A DNA stretch of 64,000 nt from Indolivaga macrotermitis (GCF_900128985.1 NZ_FQUC01000008.1:62001-126000); one strand, 5' to 3'. Positions 36,224 to 45,810 are shown, counted from the stretch's first letter. A program made the numbers and translations. The notes: a model not told the origin generated them from the sequence alone.

Positions 36224-39127
36224 ATGTCTATAAGATTAATAAAAGTTTCAAAAGATTTGAATGTAGGAATCAGCAGCCTTGTTGAATTCTTGCAGAAGAA
36301 AGGGTTTGCCATCGAGGCTAATCCTAATACGAAGATTGAAGATGAACAATACGATCTGCTCATAGCAGAGTTTGGCAAGGATAAAAAATTTAAACTGGCT
36401 TCAGACCGCAACAAAGAACTACAAAAAGAAAAGCGGAAAGAGGCTCAACAAGAATATGCTGAAGTGCAAGCTCCGGCAGCACCTCCCGTAGTTGAGGAAA
36501 TAAAAGTTGAGATCCCTGAGGACATTAAACCACACATCCAAGTCATAGACAAGATAGATCTTGACAACTTGAACAAACCGAAAAGCACACCAGTCAAGGA
36601 TCCTATACAAGAAGAAAAGGAAGAAGAAACTATTATCGAATCAGTGATAAATCAACCAGAAGAAGATATAAAAGCTGCCCCCGAAGTGGAACAGCAGATC
36701 GAAAAAGAAATACCTGTTGTTCCGGAAGCTAACACAGAAGCGCCTAAAGAAGAAGCGCCTGTAGCTGAACCAGAAAAAACAGAGACACCTCAGAACGAGG
36801 AAGGAAACCAGGCGAAAGCATCTGACGATGACGATGATGTATTCAGACTGAAAAGCCCGACATTGAAGTCGAACATCGTAGTAAAAGGTACCATCGACCT
36901 TAGTGCTATCAATGACAAAACCCGTCCTGCCAAAAAGACTAAGGCTGAAAAGCGTAAAGAACGCATGGACAAAGAATTGTCTGATACTAAAAAGGTAAAA
37001 GAAAATACCGTAAAACTCCTGAAAAAAGAAAGTGTCGATGAACAGAAGAAAGGAGTTCAAAACGCCGACGACGACGCCTCTAAAAAGAAAAGAGCACGTA
37101 TCAAAAAAGGAAAAGTTGATATCGAAAAAGGTGTTCCCGGCGGAGGTCAACCAACTGTCAACAGAGACAGGTCTAAACAACCTCATCTTCGTAAACCGGG
37201 ACAACCGGCTATCAGGACGGAGGTAAGTGAAGAAGATGTTCAGAAACAAATAAAAGAAACTCTGGCCCGCCTTACAAGTAAAGGAGGTAAAAACAAGGGT
37301 TCTAAATACCGTAAAGAAAAAAGAGAAGCCAATTCTAACAGGCAACAGGCAGAACAAGAACAACAAGAACTCGAAAGCAGAGTTCTTAAAATAACAGAAT
37401 TCGTTACAGCCAACGATTTGGCAAGTATGATGAATGTTCCGGTTGTTCAGGTTATTTCAACCTGTATGAGTATCGGTATGATGGTTTCGATCAACCAGCG
37501 TCTGGATGCAGAAACAATTAATATTGTTGCTGAAGAATTTGGTTTCAAAACCCAGTATGTAAGTGCCGAGGTTGTAGAAGCTATAGCCGAAGAAGAAGAC
37601 CGGGAAGAAGACTTGGAACCACGCGCTCCTATTGTAACTGTAATGGGACACGTTGACCACGGTAAAACATCATTACTTGATAATATCCGTCAAACCAATG
37701 TGATTGCCGGTGAAGCCGGAGGTATTACACAGCACATCGGTGCATACAACGTAAAATTGAAAGACGGACGCCGTATCACATTCTTAGATACTCCGGGTCA
37801 CGAAGCATTTACAGCCATGCGTGCCCGTGGAGCTCAGGTAACAGATATCGCAATTATTATAGTAGCAGCCGACGACAGTGTCATGCCACAGACTATAGAA
37901 GCGATCAATCACGCTACGGCAGCAGGTGTTCCTATCGTATTCGCTATTAATAAGATTGATAAACCATCTGCAAACCCCGACAAGATAAAAGAAACTCTTG
38001 CCAGCATGAATTACCTTGTGGAAGAATGGGGTGGTAAATACCAATCTCAAGATATATCAGCTAAACAAGGTCTTGGTGTAGATGAACTACTAGAAAAGGT
38101 TCTTCTGGAAGCCGAGTTGCTTGAACTAAAAGCTAATCCGAATAAACGTGCAACAGGTTCCGTTATTGAGTCATCACTCGACAAAGGCCGCGGATATATT
38201 TCTACTGTACTCGTTCAGAACGGAACACTGAAACAAGGAGATATTGTTCTTGCAGGAACTTATTTCGGGCGTGTGAAAGCGATGTTCAACGAACGTAACC
38301 AACGTACCGAAGCAGCTGCACCATCAGCTCCGGCATTAATACTCGGTTTGAATGGAGCACCTCAGGCAGGGGATATTTTCCATGTACTGGAAAGTGAACA
38401 GGAAGCACGTGATATTGCTACCAAACGTGAACAATTGCAACGTGAGCAAGGCTTACGTACTCAGAAAATACTTACTCTGGACGATATAGGCCGTCGTATA
38501 GCCATCGGAAACTTCCAGCAGCTGAACGTTATTGTAAAAGGAGACGTGGACGGATCTGTTGAAGCTCTATCTGACTCATTGATACGTCTGTCGACAGAAG
38601 AAATACAAGTAAATGTAATACATAAAGCAGTAGGAGCGATTTCTGAATCAGATATAACTTTGGCAGCTGCATCAGATGCAATCGTTATCGGATTCCAGGT
38701 GCGCCCATCAATGGCTGCACGTAGATCGGCCGAAAAAGACGGAGTCGAAATACGTCTGTATTCAATCATTTACGACGCTATAGACGAAGTGAAATCAGCG
38801 ATGGAAGGTATGTTATCTCCTGAAATCAAAGAAGAAATTACCGCTAACGTTGAAGTACGCGAAGTATTTAAAATCACCAAAGTCGGTACCGTTGCCGGAT
38901 GTATGGTTAAAGAAGGTAAGATCAAAAGATCTAATAAAATCCGTCTTATCCGCGATGGCATCGTAATATATTCCGGAGATCTGGGCTCATTGAAACGTTT
39001 CAAAGACGATGTAAAAGAAGTTGCCTTCGGATACGAATGTGGTTTGAATATTCACAACTACAACGATATCAAAGTTGGCGATATAATTGAAGCATTCGAA
39101 GAAATAGAAGTAAAGAAAACATTATAA
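36224..39127 (+). CDS. infB: Translation initiation factor IF-2
   Basis: IF-2 is the GTPase that places fMet-tRNA on the 30S and promotes subunit joining. 967 residues: IF2N-like helix at 1-50 ([17 protein letters not shown]), a long low-complexity linker rich in Lys, Glu and Pro (about 60-390), a second IF2N domain (about 390-440), then the G domain with GHVDHGKT near 474-481, DTPGHEAF and NKID, followed by domains II, III and IV (the last binds fMet). The long variable linker explains the length. Own promoter at 36117-36148. Confidence 0.97.
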   Translation: MSIRLIKVSKDLNVGISSLVEFLQKKGFAIEANPNTKIEDEQYDLLIAEFGKDKKFKLASDRNKELQKEKRKEAQQEYAEVQAPAAPPVVEEIKVEIPEDIKPHIQVIDKIDLDNLNKPKSTPVKDPIQEEKEEETIIESVINQPEEDIKAAPEVEQQIEKEIPVVPEANTEAPKEEAPVAEPEKTETPQNEEGNQAKASDDDDDVFRLKSPTLKSNIVVKGTIDLSAINDKTRPAKKTKAEKRKERMDKELSDTKKVKENTVKLLKKESVDEQKKGVQNADDDASKKKRARIKKGKVDIEKGVPGGGQPTVNRDRSKQPHLRKPGQPAIRTEVSEEDVQKQIKETLARLTSKGGKNKGSKYRKEKREANSNRQQAEQEQQELESRVLKITEFVTANDLASMMNVPVVQVISTCMSIGMMVSINQRLDAETINIVAEEFGFKTQYVSAEVVEAIAEEEDREEDLEPRAPIVTVMGHVDHGKTSLLDNIRQTNVIAGEAGGITQHIGAYNVKLKDGRRITFLDTPGHEAFTAMRARGAQVTDIAIIIVAADDSVMPQTIEAINHATAAGVPIVFAINKIDKPSANPDKIKETLASMNYLVEEWGGKYQSQDISAKQGLGVDELLEKVLLEAELLELKANPNKRATGSVIESSLDKGRGYISTVLVQNGTLKQGDIVLAGTYFGRVKAMFNERNQRTEAAAPSAPALILGLNGAPQAGDIFHVLESEQEARDIATKREQLQREQGLRTQKILTLDDIGRRIAIGNFQQLNVIVKGDVDGSVEALSDSLIRLSTEEIQVNVIHKAVGAISESDITLAAASDAIVIGFQVRPSMAARRSAEKDGVEIRLYSIIYDAIDEVKSAMEGMLSPEIKEEITANVEVREVFKITKVGTVAGCMVKEGKIKRSNKIRLIRDGIVIYSGDLGSLKRFKDDVKEVAFGYECGLNIHNYNDIKVGDIIEAFEEIEVKKTL

Positions 39128-39141
39128 TAAAAAAGATTTAT

Positions 39142-39149
39142 TATATTTG
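39142..39149 (+). promoter_or_regulatory. Candidate promoter -7 element ahead of the structured RNA and ompH-murI
   Basis: TATATTTG matches TAnnTTTG and begins 15 bp after the infB stop. No TTTG lies 20 bp upstream, where the infB 3' end is. Predicted start near 39156, so the folded RNA at 39167-39262 would be at the very 5' end of the transcript. Confidence 0.55.
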
Positions 39150-39166
39150 TAAGCATAACCTAAAGA

Positions 39167-39262
39167 ACCAATTGATAGTTGTAACCAAGCAATCATGCCT
39201 TGAAATCGGTGGTATCAACCGTACCACCGAAACACACAACTATCAATCAGGTCAGAGGTTGA
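39167..39262 (+). ncRNA. Candidate structured leader RNA: three-way junction with possible pseudoknot
   Basis: Closing stem P1: 39171-39182 pairs perfectly with 39236-39247 (12 bp), extended by ACC (39167-39169) with GGT (39250-39252) across an internal loop. Inside are P2, 39186-39190 with 39197-39202 (five pairs, one bulge), and P3, CGGTGGTA (39207-39214) with TACCACCG (39222-39229). The P3 loop TCAACC (39215-39220) is the exact complement of GGTTGA at 39257-39262, just 3' of P1, so a pseudoknot can form. No T-run follows, so it is not a terminator. It precedes ompH by about 60 nt. I do not recognise it as a known riboswitch class. Confidence 0.5.
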
Positions 39263-39323
39263 ATCCTACAGTATAAAGTCTTACATTTCTCTATCAATAT
39301 TTTCCTGTAATAATCTGAAGACA

Positions 39324-39851
39324 ATGATTAAGAAGATTATTTTTCCTACTCTACTTATTTTAGCATTAGTATGTAGCAACAAGCTTCAGGCACAGACCTC
39401 AGACAAAATTGCATATATTAATTCTGTTGAATTATTAGAATCTGTACCCGGAAAAATTGAAGCTACAAAAGCCATCGAAGAGTTAAATAAAAAATATAAA
39501 GATGAACTGGCTATAATGCAAAATGAGTATAATACTAAATATACTAATTTTTTGGCCAATCAAAATAATCTTGCCGAAAGCATTAAGCTTCGTCGTATGC
39601 AGGAGCTTTACGAATTGGAACAAAACATAAACCGCTTTATAAAAGTGGCTCAGGAAGATGTAGAAAGCCAGCAAAAGCAATTAATAGAACCTTTGAAAGA
39701 AAAGATGCAGGAAGCCATTCGCCAGATAGGAATGGAGCAAGGCTATACTTGCATATACGACGCATCGAATCCGGCTATTGCATTTATAACTCCGGACGCA
39801 ATAGATGCCAATTCACTGGTAAGATCCAAACTACTACAAGGCAGAAGATAA
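39324..39851 (+). CDS. OmpH/Skp-family periplasmic chaperone
   Basis: 175 residues: signal peptide (MIKKIIFPTLLILALVCSNK, cleaved after LQAQ), then the OmpH pattern KIAYINSVELLESVP, a long charged alpha-helical hairpin (about 50-135, KKYKDELAIMQNEYNTKYTN and similar) and the end segment YTCIYDASNPAIAFI. Skp-like trimers hold unfolded outer-membrane proteins in the periplasm. The pair ompH-murI is conserved in Bacteroidales, usually behind bamA; bamA is not present here, infB is. The structured RNA lies in its leader. Confidence 0.9.
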   Translation: MIKKIIFPTLLILALVCSNKLQAQTSDKIAYINSVELLESVPGKIEATKAIEELNKKYKDELAIMQNEYNTKYTNFLANQNNLAESIKLRRMQELYELEQNINRFIKVAQEDVESQQKQLIEPLKEKMQEAIRQIGMEQGYTCIYDASNPAIAFITPDAIDANSLVRSKLLQGRR

Positions 39852-39889
39852 GATCAGCCTGATTTTATTCCCTACATACAGATAGATTT

Positions 39890-40726
39890 ATGCAAAAAAA
39901 CTTAAAACCGGGATCTATTGGGGTTTTCGATTCAGGATACGGAGGTCTTACGATCCTTTCAGAAATACAAAAATTACTACCCGAATATGACTATATGTAC
40001 CTTGGAGACAATTCGAGGGCACCGTATGGTTCACGGTCATTCGACATTGTTTACGAATTCACTAAACAAGCTGTATTAGCGTTATTTGCCAGAGGATGTA
40101 ACCTTGTTATACTGGCTTGCAACACTGCTTCGGCTAAAGCCTTACGGACCATACAACAGAATGACCTTCCACATATCGACCCACGGAAAAGAGTACTGGG
40201 TATCATCCGTCCCACTGCCGAGATTGTAGGACAAATCACACAAACCAGACATATCGGAATTGTAGGGACACAAGGTACAATTCAATCAGAATCATATCCC
40301 CTCGAAATCCGGAAAATATATCCGGACATCGTAGTCAATTCCCTTCCCTGTCCTATGTGGGTACCTTTGGTCGAAAACAATGAGTATGACAAGCCCGGTG
40401 CCGATTATTTTGTAAGACAGGGCATCGATGATATACTTGCTAAAGATAACGCTATAGACACTCTTATTCTAGGCTGTACACATTATCCTCTCCTACTTGA
40501 TAAGATCAAAAAAATATCACCTCCAGACTTAAATATAATTTCGCAAGGAGAGTATATTGCCGAAAGCCTGAAAGATTATCTTAACAGGCACCCCGAAATG
40601 GATATACTTTGTTCAAAAGGCTCCAATACGAAATACTTTACCACTGAATCTTCGACAAAATTCAAAGAGTCGGCAAGTATTTTCCTTAATAAAGAAATAG
40701 AAGCCGAAAGAATAAGCCTCGATTAA
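39890..40726 (+). CDS. murI: Glutamate racemase
   Basis: Converts L-glutamate to D-glutamate for peptidoglycan. 278 residues with IGVFDSGYGGLTIL near the N-terminus (catalytic-site Asp/Ser), ACNTASAKALR around residue 76 (first catalytic Cys) and GCTHYPLLL around 195 (second catalytic Cys), plus YLGDNSRAPYG. Length and motifs are normal for the cofactor-independent enzyme. Starts 38 bp after ompH; likely one transcript. Confidence 0.96.
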   Translation: MQKNLKPGSIGVFDSGYGGLTILSEIQKLLPEYDYMYLGDNSRAPYGSRSFDIVYEFTKQAVLALFARGCNLVILACNTASAKALRTIQQNDLPHIDPRKRVLGIIRPTAEIVGQITQTRHIGIVGTQGTIQSESYPLEIRKIYPDIVVNSLPCPMWVPLVENNEYDKPGADYFVRQGIDDILAKDNAIDTLILGCTHYPLLLDKIKKISPPDLNIISQGEYIAESLKDYLNRHPEMDILCSKGSNTKYFTTESSTKFKESASIFLNKEIEAERISLD

Positions 40727-40784
40727 ATAATTTTACTGGAAATTTTGCGAAAGATATAACTAGTATTGAATAAATAGTATAGTG

Positions 40785-41096
40785 TTATTTAACCACTATC
40801 TTTTTAGTTATATTATCGGATTTAAGGATATAATATCCTTTAGGTAGGTTTACACGGCTCGAACAAACTCCATTATTTACAACAAAAGTAGTCATTTTAG
40901 AGCCTAATATATTGAAAACTTCAACAACTCCATCCTGAGGTAAATTCAGAACAGAAACTTTTTCTCCATTAATAACAACCTCAATCCCTTGATGATCATT
41001 ATCAAAAGAATCCTTATCTCCTCCTTTTTGAGCAAATCCCAAAAGAGGTAAAGAGGTAAGCATTAGAATAAGTATTATTTTATTAAAAGATTTCAT
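40785..41096 (-). CDS. Very small secreted protein made mostly of a T9SS-type-A-like C-terminal domain
   Basis: 103 residues: signal peptide (MKSFNKIILILMLTSLPLLG, cleaved after FAQ), about 20 polar residues (KGGDKDSFDNDHQGIEVV), then a roughly 60-residue module whose pattern, VEVFNILGSKMTTFVVN, LPKGYYILKSDN and terminal KKIVVK, matches the sorting domain of T9SS cargo. There is no room for a separate functional domain. A -7 match TATATTTG lies at 41114-41121 (complement), so it is expressed on its own. It could be a minimal cargo, a competitor for the sorting machinery, or the relic of a longer protein. Confidence 0.75.
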   Translation of the reverse strand: MKSFNKIILILMLTSLPLLGFAQKGGDKDSFDNDHQGIEVVINGEKVSVLNLPQDGVVEVFNILGSKMTTFVVNNGVCSSRVNLPKGYYILKSDNITKKIVVK

Positions 41097-41170
41097 CTGT
41101 TCTACGTGTAGTGCAAATATACTAATTTTTGAAAAAAATACGGCTTGTTGATAAATATTTTTCCTATTAT

Positions 41171-42085
41171 TTATAATTTTTCCACAATTGCTTCGTTTGC
41201 AAGTATTACATGAGGAAATATCTCTTGTGCTTCCTTCTTAAATAAGCTATCATCATCGTACCTTGATGAATAATGCCCGATCATCAGTTTCTTCACATTA
41301 GCCATTTTTGCTATAGTAGCAGCCTGGCGGGCAGTACTATGACGGGTAATCTGTGCACGGGCAGCATTATCTTCCAGAAATGTCGCTTCATGATACAATA
41401 GATCCGCATCTTTTATAATAGGAACAATATCCTCTTTATAAGCAGTATCCGAGCAGTATGCATACTTCCGGGCATGCACTTTAGGATGTGTCAGCCGCGA
41501 GTTGGGTATTACTTCACCTGACGCCATAATAAAATCCTTTCCTTTTTTTATATCCGGTAAATCTTTTACAGGAATATCATAAAAACGAATCATATCACTC
41601 TTTAGGTTAAGATCATAATCGGCCTCCTCAAAAAGAAACCCGGCACAAGGCATTCTATGATCTAAAGGGATAGTGCTGACTTTTACTGAACGATCTTCAT
41701 ATATCACTTCATTTTTAGTCGGATCAAAAGATTCTATAATAACCTTGTATGACATTCCCTGACAAAAAAAGTTTAACTGTGGGCGCAGTACTTCTTCCAG
41801 TTCTGCTACTGCATGAATAGTTAAGTTTCCTGTTCTTCCAAGTAGGCCCAGAGTTGAGATCAGTCCGATTAGTCCAAAACAATGGTCACCATGTAAATGT
41901 GATATAAAGATATGGCTGAGACGTCCAAAAGATAAGCGGGCACGGCGAAACTCAAGTTGAGTACCCTCACCGCAATCTATCAGAAATAACTTCTCCCGTA
42001 TATTTAAAACCTGGGCAGACGGCACATGTTTCATTGTAGGCAAAGCCGAGCCACAGCCAAGTATGTGAAGTTCAAATTTATTCAT
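41171..42085 (-). CDS. rnz: Ribonuclease Z
   Basis: Metallo-beta-lactamase-fold endonuclease that trims the 3' end of tRNA precursors. 304 residues with FELHILGCGSALPT at the start, the zinc motif ISHLHGDHCFGLIGL (about 60-75), YCSDTAY (about 213, Asp ligand) and ARQAATIAKMANVKKLMIGHYSSRY near 260-290 (His ligand). Its ATG overlaps the queE stop by 4 bp (ATGA), so the queD-queE-rnz genes form one operon joining two tRNA-maturation tasks. Confidence 0.95.
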   Translation of the reverse strand: MNKFELHILGCGSALPTMKHVPSAQVLNIREKLFLIDCGEGTQLEFRRARLSFGRLSHIFISHLHGDHCFGLIGLISTLGLLGRTGNLTIHAVAELEEVLRPQLNFFCQGMSYKVIIESFDPTKNEVIYEDRSVKVSTIPLDHRMPCAGFLFEEADYDLNLKSDMIRFYDIPVKDLPDIKKGKDFIMASGEVIPNSRLTHPKVHARKYAYCSDTAYKEDIVPIIKDADLLYHEATFLEDNAARAQITRHSTARQAATIAKMANVKKLMIGHYSSRYDDDSLFKKEAQEIFPHVILANEAIVEKL

Positions 42086-42663
42086 TCAATATGTATCAAC
42101 TTATGCACCTGCAAGCTTAATGTCCACCTCGGATCAAGTTTAACCTGCTCTACACAATAATTAATATTTTCGGTATTGGGTACATCCCCATCGAATATAG
42201 GACTGATAAAATACTTATCAGCTTTCGGAAAAATAGCAATATCCGGTAAAACATCACCTGTTTGCAAAGGAATACGAATCTCATCAACCTTCGGTATAAG
42301 GTCTTTTATCCTCGAATAATTCTGCTTGGGACTGCATGTTATATAATCAATCAAGGTGGGTACACGCTTAGTTCCATTAGTCTCTATAGCCTGCTTATAA
42401 CCATGTTCTTTAAAGAAAGCCAGATACTCGTTCTTTAATTGTATAGTAGGCTCACCGCCTGTCCATATAATCCACTTACAAGGGTATCGACTTATTATTC
42501 CCAATATTTCGTCAAGAGACATATCATCTCCGTCAGCAAAATCCGTATCACAAAATGAACATGCCAGATTACACTTAGTCAGGCGGATAAAAATAGACGG
42601 TTCGCCTACCCTTCCCCCCTCACCTTGCAGCGAGTAAAATATTTCATTTACCGTCAGCTTCAT
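42082..42663 (-). CDS. queE: 7-carboxy-7-deazaguanine synthase
   Basis: Radical SAM enzyme of queuosine/7-deazapurine synthesis, converting 6-carboxytetrahydropterin to CDG. 193 residues from the ATG at 42663; the frame extends 14 codons further into queD but the family begins MKLTVNEIFYSLQGEG. The cluster cysteines are C31, C35 and C38 (CNLACSFC), followed by WTGGEPT and IETNGT. It overlaps queD by 20 bp and rnz by 4 bp. QueC and other steps are outside the window. Confidence 0.95.
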   Translation of the reverse strand: MKLTVNEIFYSLQGEGGRVGEPSIFIRLTKCNLACSFCDTDFADGDDMSLDEILGIISRYPCKWIIWTGGEPTIQLKNEYLAFFKEHGYKQAIETNGTKRVPTLIDYITCSPKQNYSRIKDLIPKVDEIRIPLQTGDVLPDIAIFPKADKYFISPIFDGDVPNTENINYCVEQVKLDPRWTLSLQVHKLIHIE

Positions 42664-43006
42664 ATATGGCGGTAGTTTTAGGAGTTTCGGATACTTCCAC
42701 TGCATATATCTGTGGTGCCTGCTTTACAAAAATTTCATAAAGCTTGCGGGCGATATTTTCGGCAGTAGGGTTTACATCAAATATGTCATTCAGATGCCTG
42801 TGATCCAGCACATCATCTATATACTTTTTAATAAAACTCAATTCACGGTAATCTTTAACAAAACCGACCTCATTCAGTTCTGCAGATTTCAGGTGAACGG
42901 TAATAATATAATTATGTCCATGCATCCGGCTGCAAGGATGATCCCCCGACAAACCCTCGAGGATATGCGATGCCGAAAATGCAAATTGCTTACTTATCTT
43001 ATACAT
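42644..43006 (-). CDS. queD: 6-carboxy-5,6,7,8-tetrahydropterin synthase
   Basis: Second step of queuosine precursor synthesis, from dihydroneopterin triphosphate. 120 residues from the ATG at 43006 (a TTG at 43015 is rejected). Zinc ligands H14, H29 and H31 and the catalytic C25 (CSRMHGHNY) are present; VKDYRELSFIKKYIDDVLDH and HLNDI follow, and the C-terminal VSETPKTTAIYEAD carries the conserved Glu. First gene of the queD-queE-rnz operon. The hairpin GACTGT/ACAGTC at 43031-43051 lies just upstream. Confidence 0.95.
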   Translation of the reverse strand: MYKISKQFAFSASHILEGLSGDHPCSRMHGHNYIITVHLKSAELNEVGFVKDYRELSFIKKYIDDVLDHRHLNDIFDVNPTAENIARKLYEIFVKQAPQIYAVEVSETPKTTAIYEADGK

Positions 43007-43066
43007 AATTTTCAACTTAATTAACTATGGGACTGTATATAAAAAACAGTCTGTATATAAAATTTA

Positions 43067-44191
43067 TCAGTTTAAACTAATATCAGTCCAAACCGGATAG
43101 TGGTCTGAGAATTTAACCCTGTCAACCGTAGTATTGTATGCTTTTATATTCTTTGAATGAAGTATAAAATCGATCCTGAACCAAAAATAATTTTCGTGAT
43201 ACGTAATCCTCGGGCCAAATCCCGTTTCAACATACGAATCTACCAAATCTTTCGATATAGTGCGATATGCATACGATATAGGGGTGTCATTAAAATCGCC
43301 GCAAACAATTGTCGCATCTGTATTCTGTTCACTTACATAATGAGCTATTAAGTCGGCCTGAGGGGCTCTTACCTTATAAGCTCCGCCTAGTTTCTTCTCC
43401 AAACTATATGCCACTTCATCAATCATCTGCGAATCGCGCTGCTTAAGAAGTTTTTTGTATAATTGTTTGTCATTCGAGGTCAAGCGGTTCGATTCCAAAT
43501 GTACATTTATCAAACTGACCCGTTTTCCGTCTACTTCTATTTCGTATAATACAGCTCCGTTATCACTGGTAACGATAGGAATAACCTGTACATTCTTTAT
43601 AGGGTATTTCGACATGCAGAATAACCCGTAATCAAACCTCGAAGAGGGCCGGAGCAATGTCATCGAATGATACGGATACTTTTTAAGAGCCTTCAACAGA
43701 TTACGAGTATTGGTCTTTGCACCCCATGTAACATTCAGATATTCCTGCATACAAATTATATCCGGATCAACGGATTGAATATATTCTATCATAGGATGAT
43801 TCTTATCCCATCCCCGGTTTACATCCCACGCAAATCCTCTTACATTATAAGTCATTATTCTTAATGATTTTTCAGGAGCTTTTGATGAGAAGATATTTAC
43901 GGGAAAATAGGCCGTAATTGGATTATAACAAATCAGGATTACAAGAATATTAACCGCTACAAATTTCCATTTCCGTGTAAAACACCACAGGAGTAAAAAA
44001 GCAATACTAGCCACAAAAGTAAAGGCAAAACCCAATCCCAGATATGCAAAAACAGAGAATCTTTCAGGTGAGACATTCCAAGTAAGAAATGCTGACAATA
44101 AGATTACCAGTACAAATATATTTATACTGAAAAGAATTGACTTTAATGCCTTCCGGAAATACTGATAATAACGATTATTTGTTACTTGCAT
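43067..44191 (-). CDS. Endonuclease/exonuclease/phosphatase (EEP) family membrane protein
   Basis: 374 residues: two or three N-terminal membrane helices (about 15-100), then an EEP domain outside or facing the periplasm. Motifs: IMTYNVRGFAWD (Asn site), MQEYLN (metal Glu), INVHLES, CGDFNDTP and the terminal SDHYPVWTDI (catalytic Asp-His). EEP enzymes cleave phosphodiesters in nucleic acids, sphingolipids or inositol phosphates; the membrane anchor argues against DNA repair. It overlaps the upstream rhomboid gene by 17 bp and is co-transcribed with both rhomboids. Confidence 0.88.
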   Translation of the reverse strand: MQVTNNRYYQYFRKALKSILFSINIFVLVILLSAFLTWNVSPERFSVFAYLGLGFAFTFVASIAFLLLWCFTRKWKFVAVNILVILICYNPITAYFPVNIFSSKAPEKSLRIMTYNVRGFAWDVNRGWDKNHPMIEYIQSVDPDIICMQEYLNVTWGAKTNTRNLLKALKKYPYHSMTLLRPSSRFDYGLFCMSKYPIKNVQVIPIVTSDNGAVLYEIEVDGKRVSLINVHLESNRLTSNDKQLYKKLLKQRDSQMIDEVAYSLEKKLGGAYKVRAPQADLIAHYVSEQNTDATIVCGDFNDTPISYAYRTISKDLVDSYVETGFGPRITYHENYFWFRIDFILHSKNIKAYNTTVDRVKFSDHYPVWTDISLN

Positions 44192-45053
44192 CGAATAATT
44201 TCTTTTTCTCGTCGCTGCTCAGACTGCTATAACCCGATTGCTTTATTTTATCCAGAATAGCATCTATTTGCTCTTCAGTGTTATGGCGTTGCTGGTTATA
44301 CTCTTCATCTGTTTTTTCTTTTCTATATGTAACACGCATACGAGGCGATGGTTTAAATAGATTTACGACTTTATCGATAACCATATTAAACCATTTAGTA
44401 ATATCGCGCCCTTTCAGATACTGTGTCGCAAAAAGATAGCCGAATAAAGCACCTCCGATATGAGCAACATGCCCTCCGGTATTGTTCCCCCCTCCCAGTG
44501 CTATAAAGTCCAGAACGAATATAAAGAGAGCTATATAGATAATCTTAATACGTCCGAAAAAGAGAAGCCCCACCTGAAGGTTCTTATTATAAAATGCAGC
44601 AGCAAAAATAATAGCGGTAACAGCACCCGAAGCGCCTATCATAGACGAGCTACCTAGCTTTATAAAATAAGGGATGGTGTTAAAAGTCAGGATATAAAAC
44701 AGAGCAGCAGCTATTCCTCCCAAAATATATACGGCAACCATATGCTTGGGTGTAAAGTAAGACCGGAATATTATTCCGAACCAATACAACATCAGCATAT
44801 TGAATAGGATATGCAATACGTCGTAATGTAAAAACATATAGGTAATCAAAGTCCAGATATGCCTGATTACAATGCCGATATTAGATGATACTTCAAAATA
44901 GACACTCAAGTCAGGATAAGGAATCTCAAACAAAAGGCCAATAACCCTTAGCAATGCGCAAACCAGAAAGACCATCACATTGATTATTATCAATGTAAAA
45001 ACCACATCCTTACCTTTTAATAAATTCCGAAACGATTTAATAAAATCTGCCAT
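44175..45053 (-). CDS. Rhomboid-family intramembrane serine protease
   Basis: 292 residues with six or seven membrane helices in the first 210 residues and a cytoplasmic-type charged tail (220-292). Catalytic Ser in IGASGAVTA (about 138-142) and His in GHVAHIGGALFGYL (about 196-203); the HYDVLHILFNMLMLYWFG loop helix is also present. The C-terminal region (KTDEEYNQQRHNTEEQIDAI, DEKKKLFDASNK) is typical of Bacteroidales members. Tandem with a second rhomboid, which it overlaps by 17 bp. Substrates unknown. Confidence 0.93.
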   Translation of the reverse strand: MADFIKSFRNLLKGKDVVFTLIIINVMVFLVCALLRVIGLLFEIPYPDLSVYFEVSSNIGIVIRHIWTLITYMFLHYDVLHILFNMLMLYWFGIIFRSYFTPKHMVAVYILGGIAAALFYILTFNTIPYFIKLGSSSMIGASGAVTAIIFAAAFYNKNLQVGLLFFGRIKIIYIALFIFVLDFIALGGGNNTGGHVAHIGGALFGYLFATQYLKGRDITKWFNMVIDKVVNLFKPSPRMRVTYRKEKTDEEYNQQRHNTEEQIDAILDKIKQSGYSSLSSDEKKKLFDASNK

Positions 45054-45810
45054 TCTTTTTATTCGTCTTTTTCCAATACAATACCAGAATCAATCCCGTA
45101 ATCAAACCTCCTAAATGCGCAAAATGCGCAATGTTATCACCGGCTTTATCCCAGACTCCTAACAATAGCTCTATCACACCATACCCTATTACAAAAAACT
45201 TTGCTTTGATAGGTATAGGTATAGGTATTATCATAAGTTCGACATTCGGGAATAACATTCCGAATGCAACAAGTATGCCAAACACGGCACCCGATGCACC
45301 TACCGTACATCCAATATTCGAAATATATAATAGTTCGTTCAGCCTCGCCATAGCAGGTTCGTTGTATGTCAAACCCTTTTCTATTAAAGTTGCACCTTTC
45401 ACATATACATCGGTTACCATCTCCGGAGACAACTGCATCTCGGCATACTTGATCCGGAAAAACATCACCAGCATATTTGCAATACCTGCACCTAAACCCG
45501 TAAGGATATAATAGAACAAGAAACGCTTTCCACCCCATACCATCTCCAGTGTCCGTCCAAACATAAATACGGCAAACATATTAAAGAGAACATGTGTTAT
45601 ACCCCTCGGATCATGTAAAAACATATACGTGATAAGCTGATGCGGATAAAAACTATCGGATGTATAATAATGAAGCCCCAGATAACTACTTATATCTATC
45701 CCCCGAGATAGAAACAAAGTTTGCGAAAGCCAGATTATTACATTAATGATAATAAGATTGAGGGTAACCGGAGAAACCGAGCTAAAAAACCCTCTATTGC
45801 TTTGATTCAT
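45037..45810 (-). CDS. Rhomboid-family intramembrane serine protease (second copy)
   Basis: 257 residues, shorter C-terminus than its neighbour. It has the active-site Ser in VGASGAVFGI (about 170) and the His in AHFAHLGGLITGL (about 230), and the HVLFNMFAVFMFGRTLE amphipathic L1-like region. Both copies therefore look active. It is first in the three-gene unit; a -7 match TAAATTTG lies at 45834-45841 (complement). The two copies are clearly diverged, so they probably act on different substrates. Confidence 0.93.
   Translation of the reverse strand: MNQSNRGFFSSVSPVTLNLIIINVIIWLSQTLFLSRGIDISSYLGLHYYTSDSFYPHQLITYMFLHDPRGITHVLFNMFAVFMFGRTLEMVWGGKRFLFYYILTGLGAGIANMLVMFFRIKYAEMQLSPEMVTDVYVKGATLIEKGLTYNEPAMARLNELLYISNIGCTVGASGAVFGILVAFGMLFPNVELMIIPIPIPIKAKFFVIGYGVIELLLGVWDKAGDNIAHFAHLGGLITGLILVLYWKKTNKKNGRFY

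Noticed and set aside
36641-37366. 241-codon minus-strand frame inside infB
   Set aside because: Antisense shadow of the charged IF-2 linker, Phe-rich with no recognisable family.
39248-39270. AGGTTGAATCCT, resembling a tRNA T-arm
   Set aside because: No acceptor, D or anticodon arms in the expected places; the GGTTGA part is better explained by pairing with the P3 loop.
43031-43051. GACTGT/ACAGTC hairpin between the EEP gene and queD as a terminator
   Set aside because: Only 6 bp and AT-rich, with no T-run after it on the minus strand; too weak to call.
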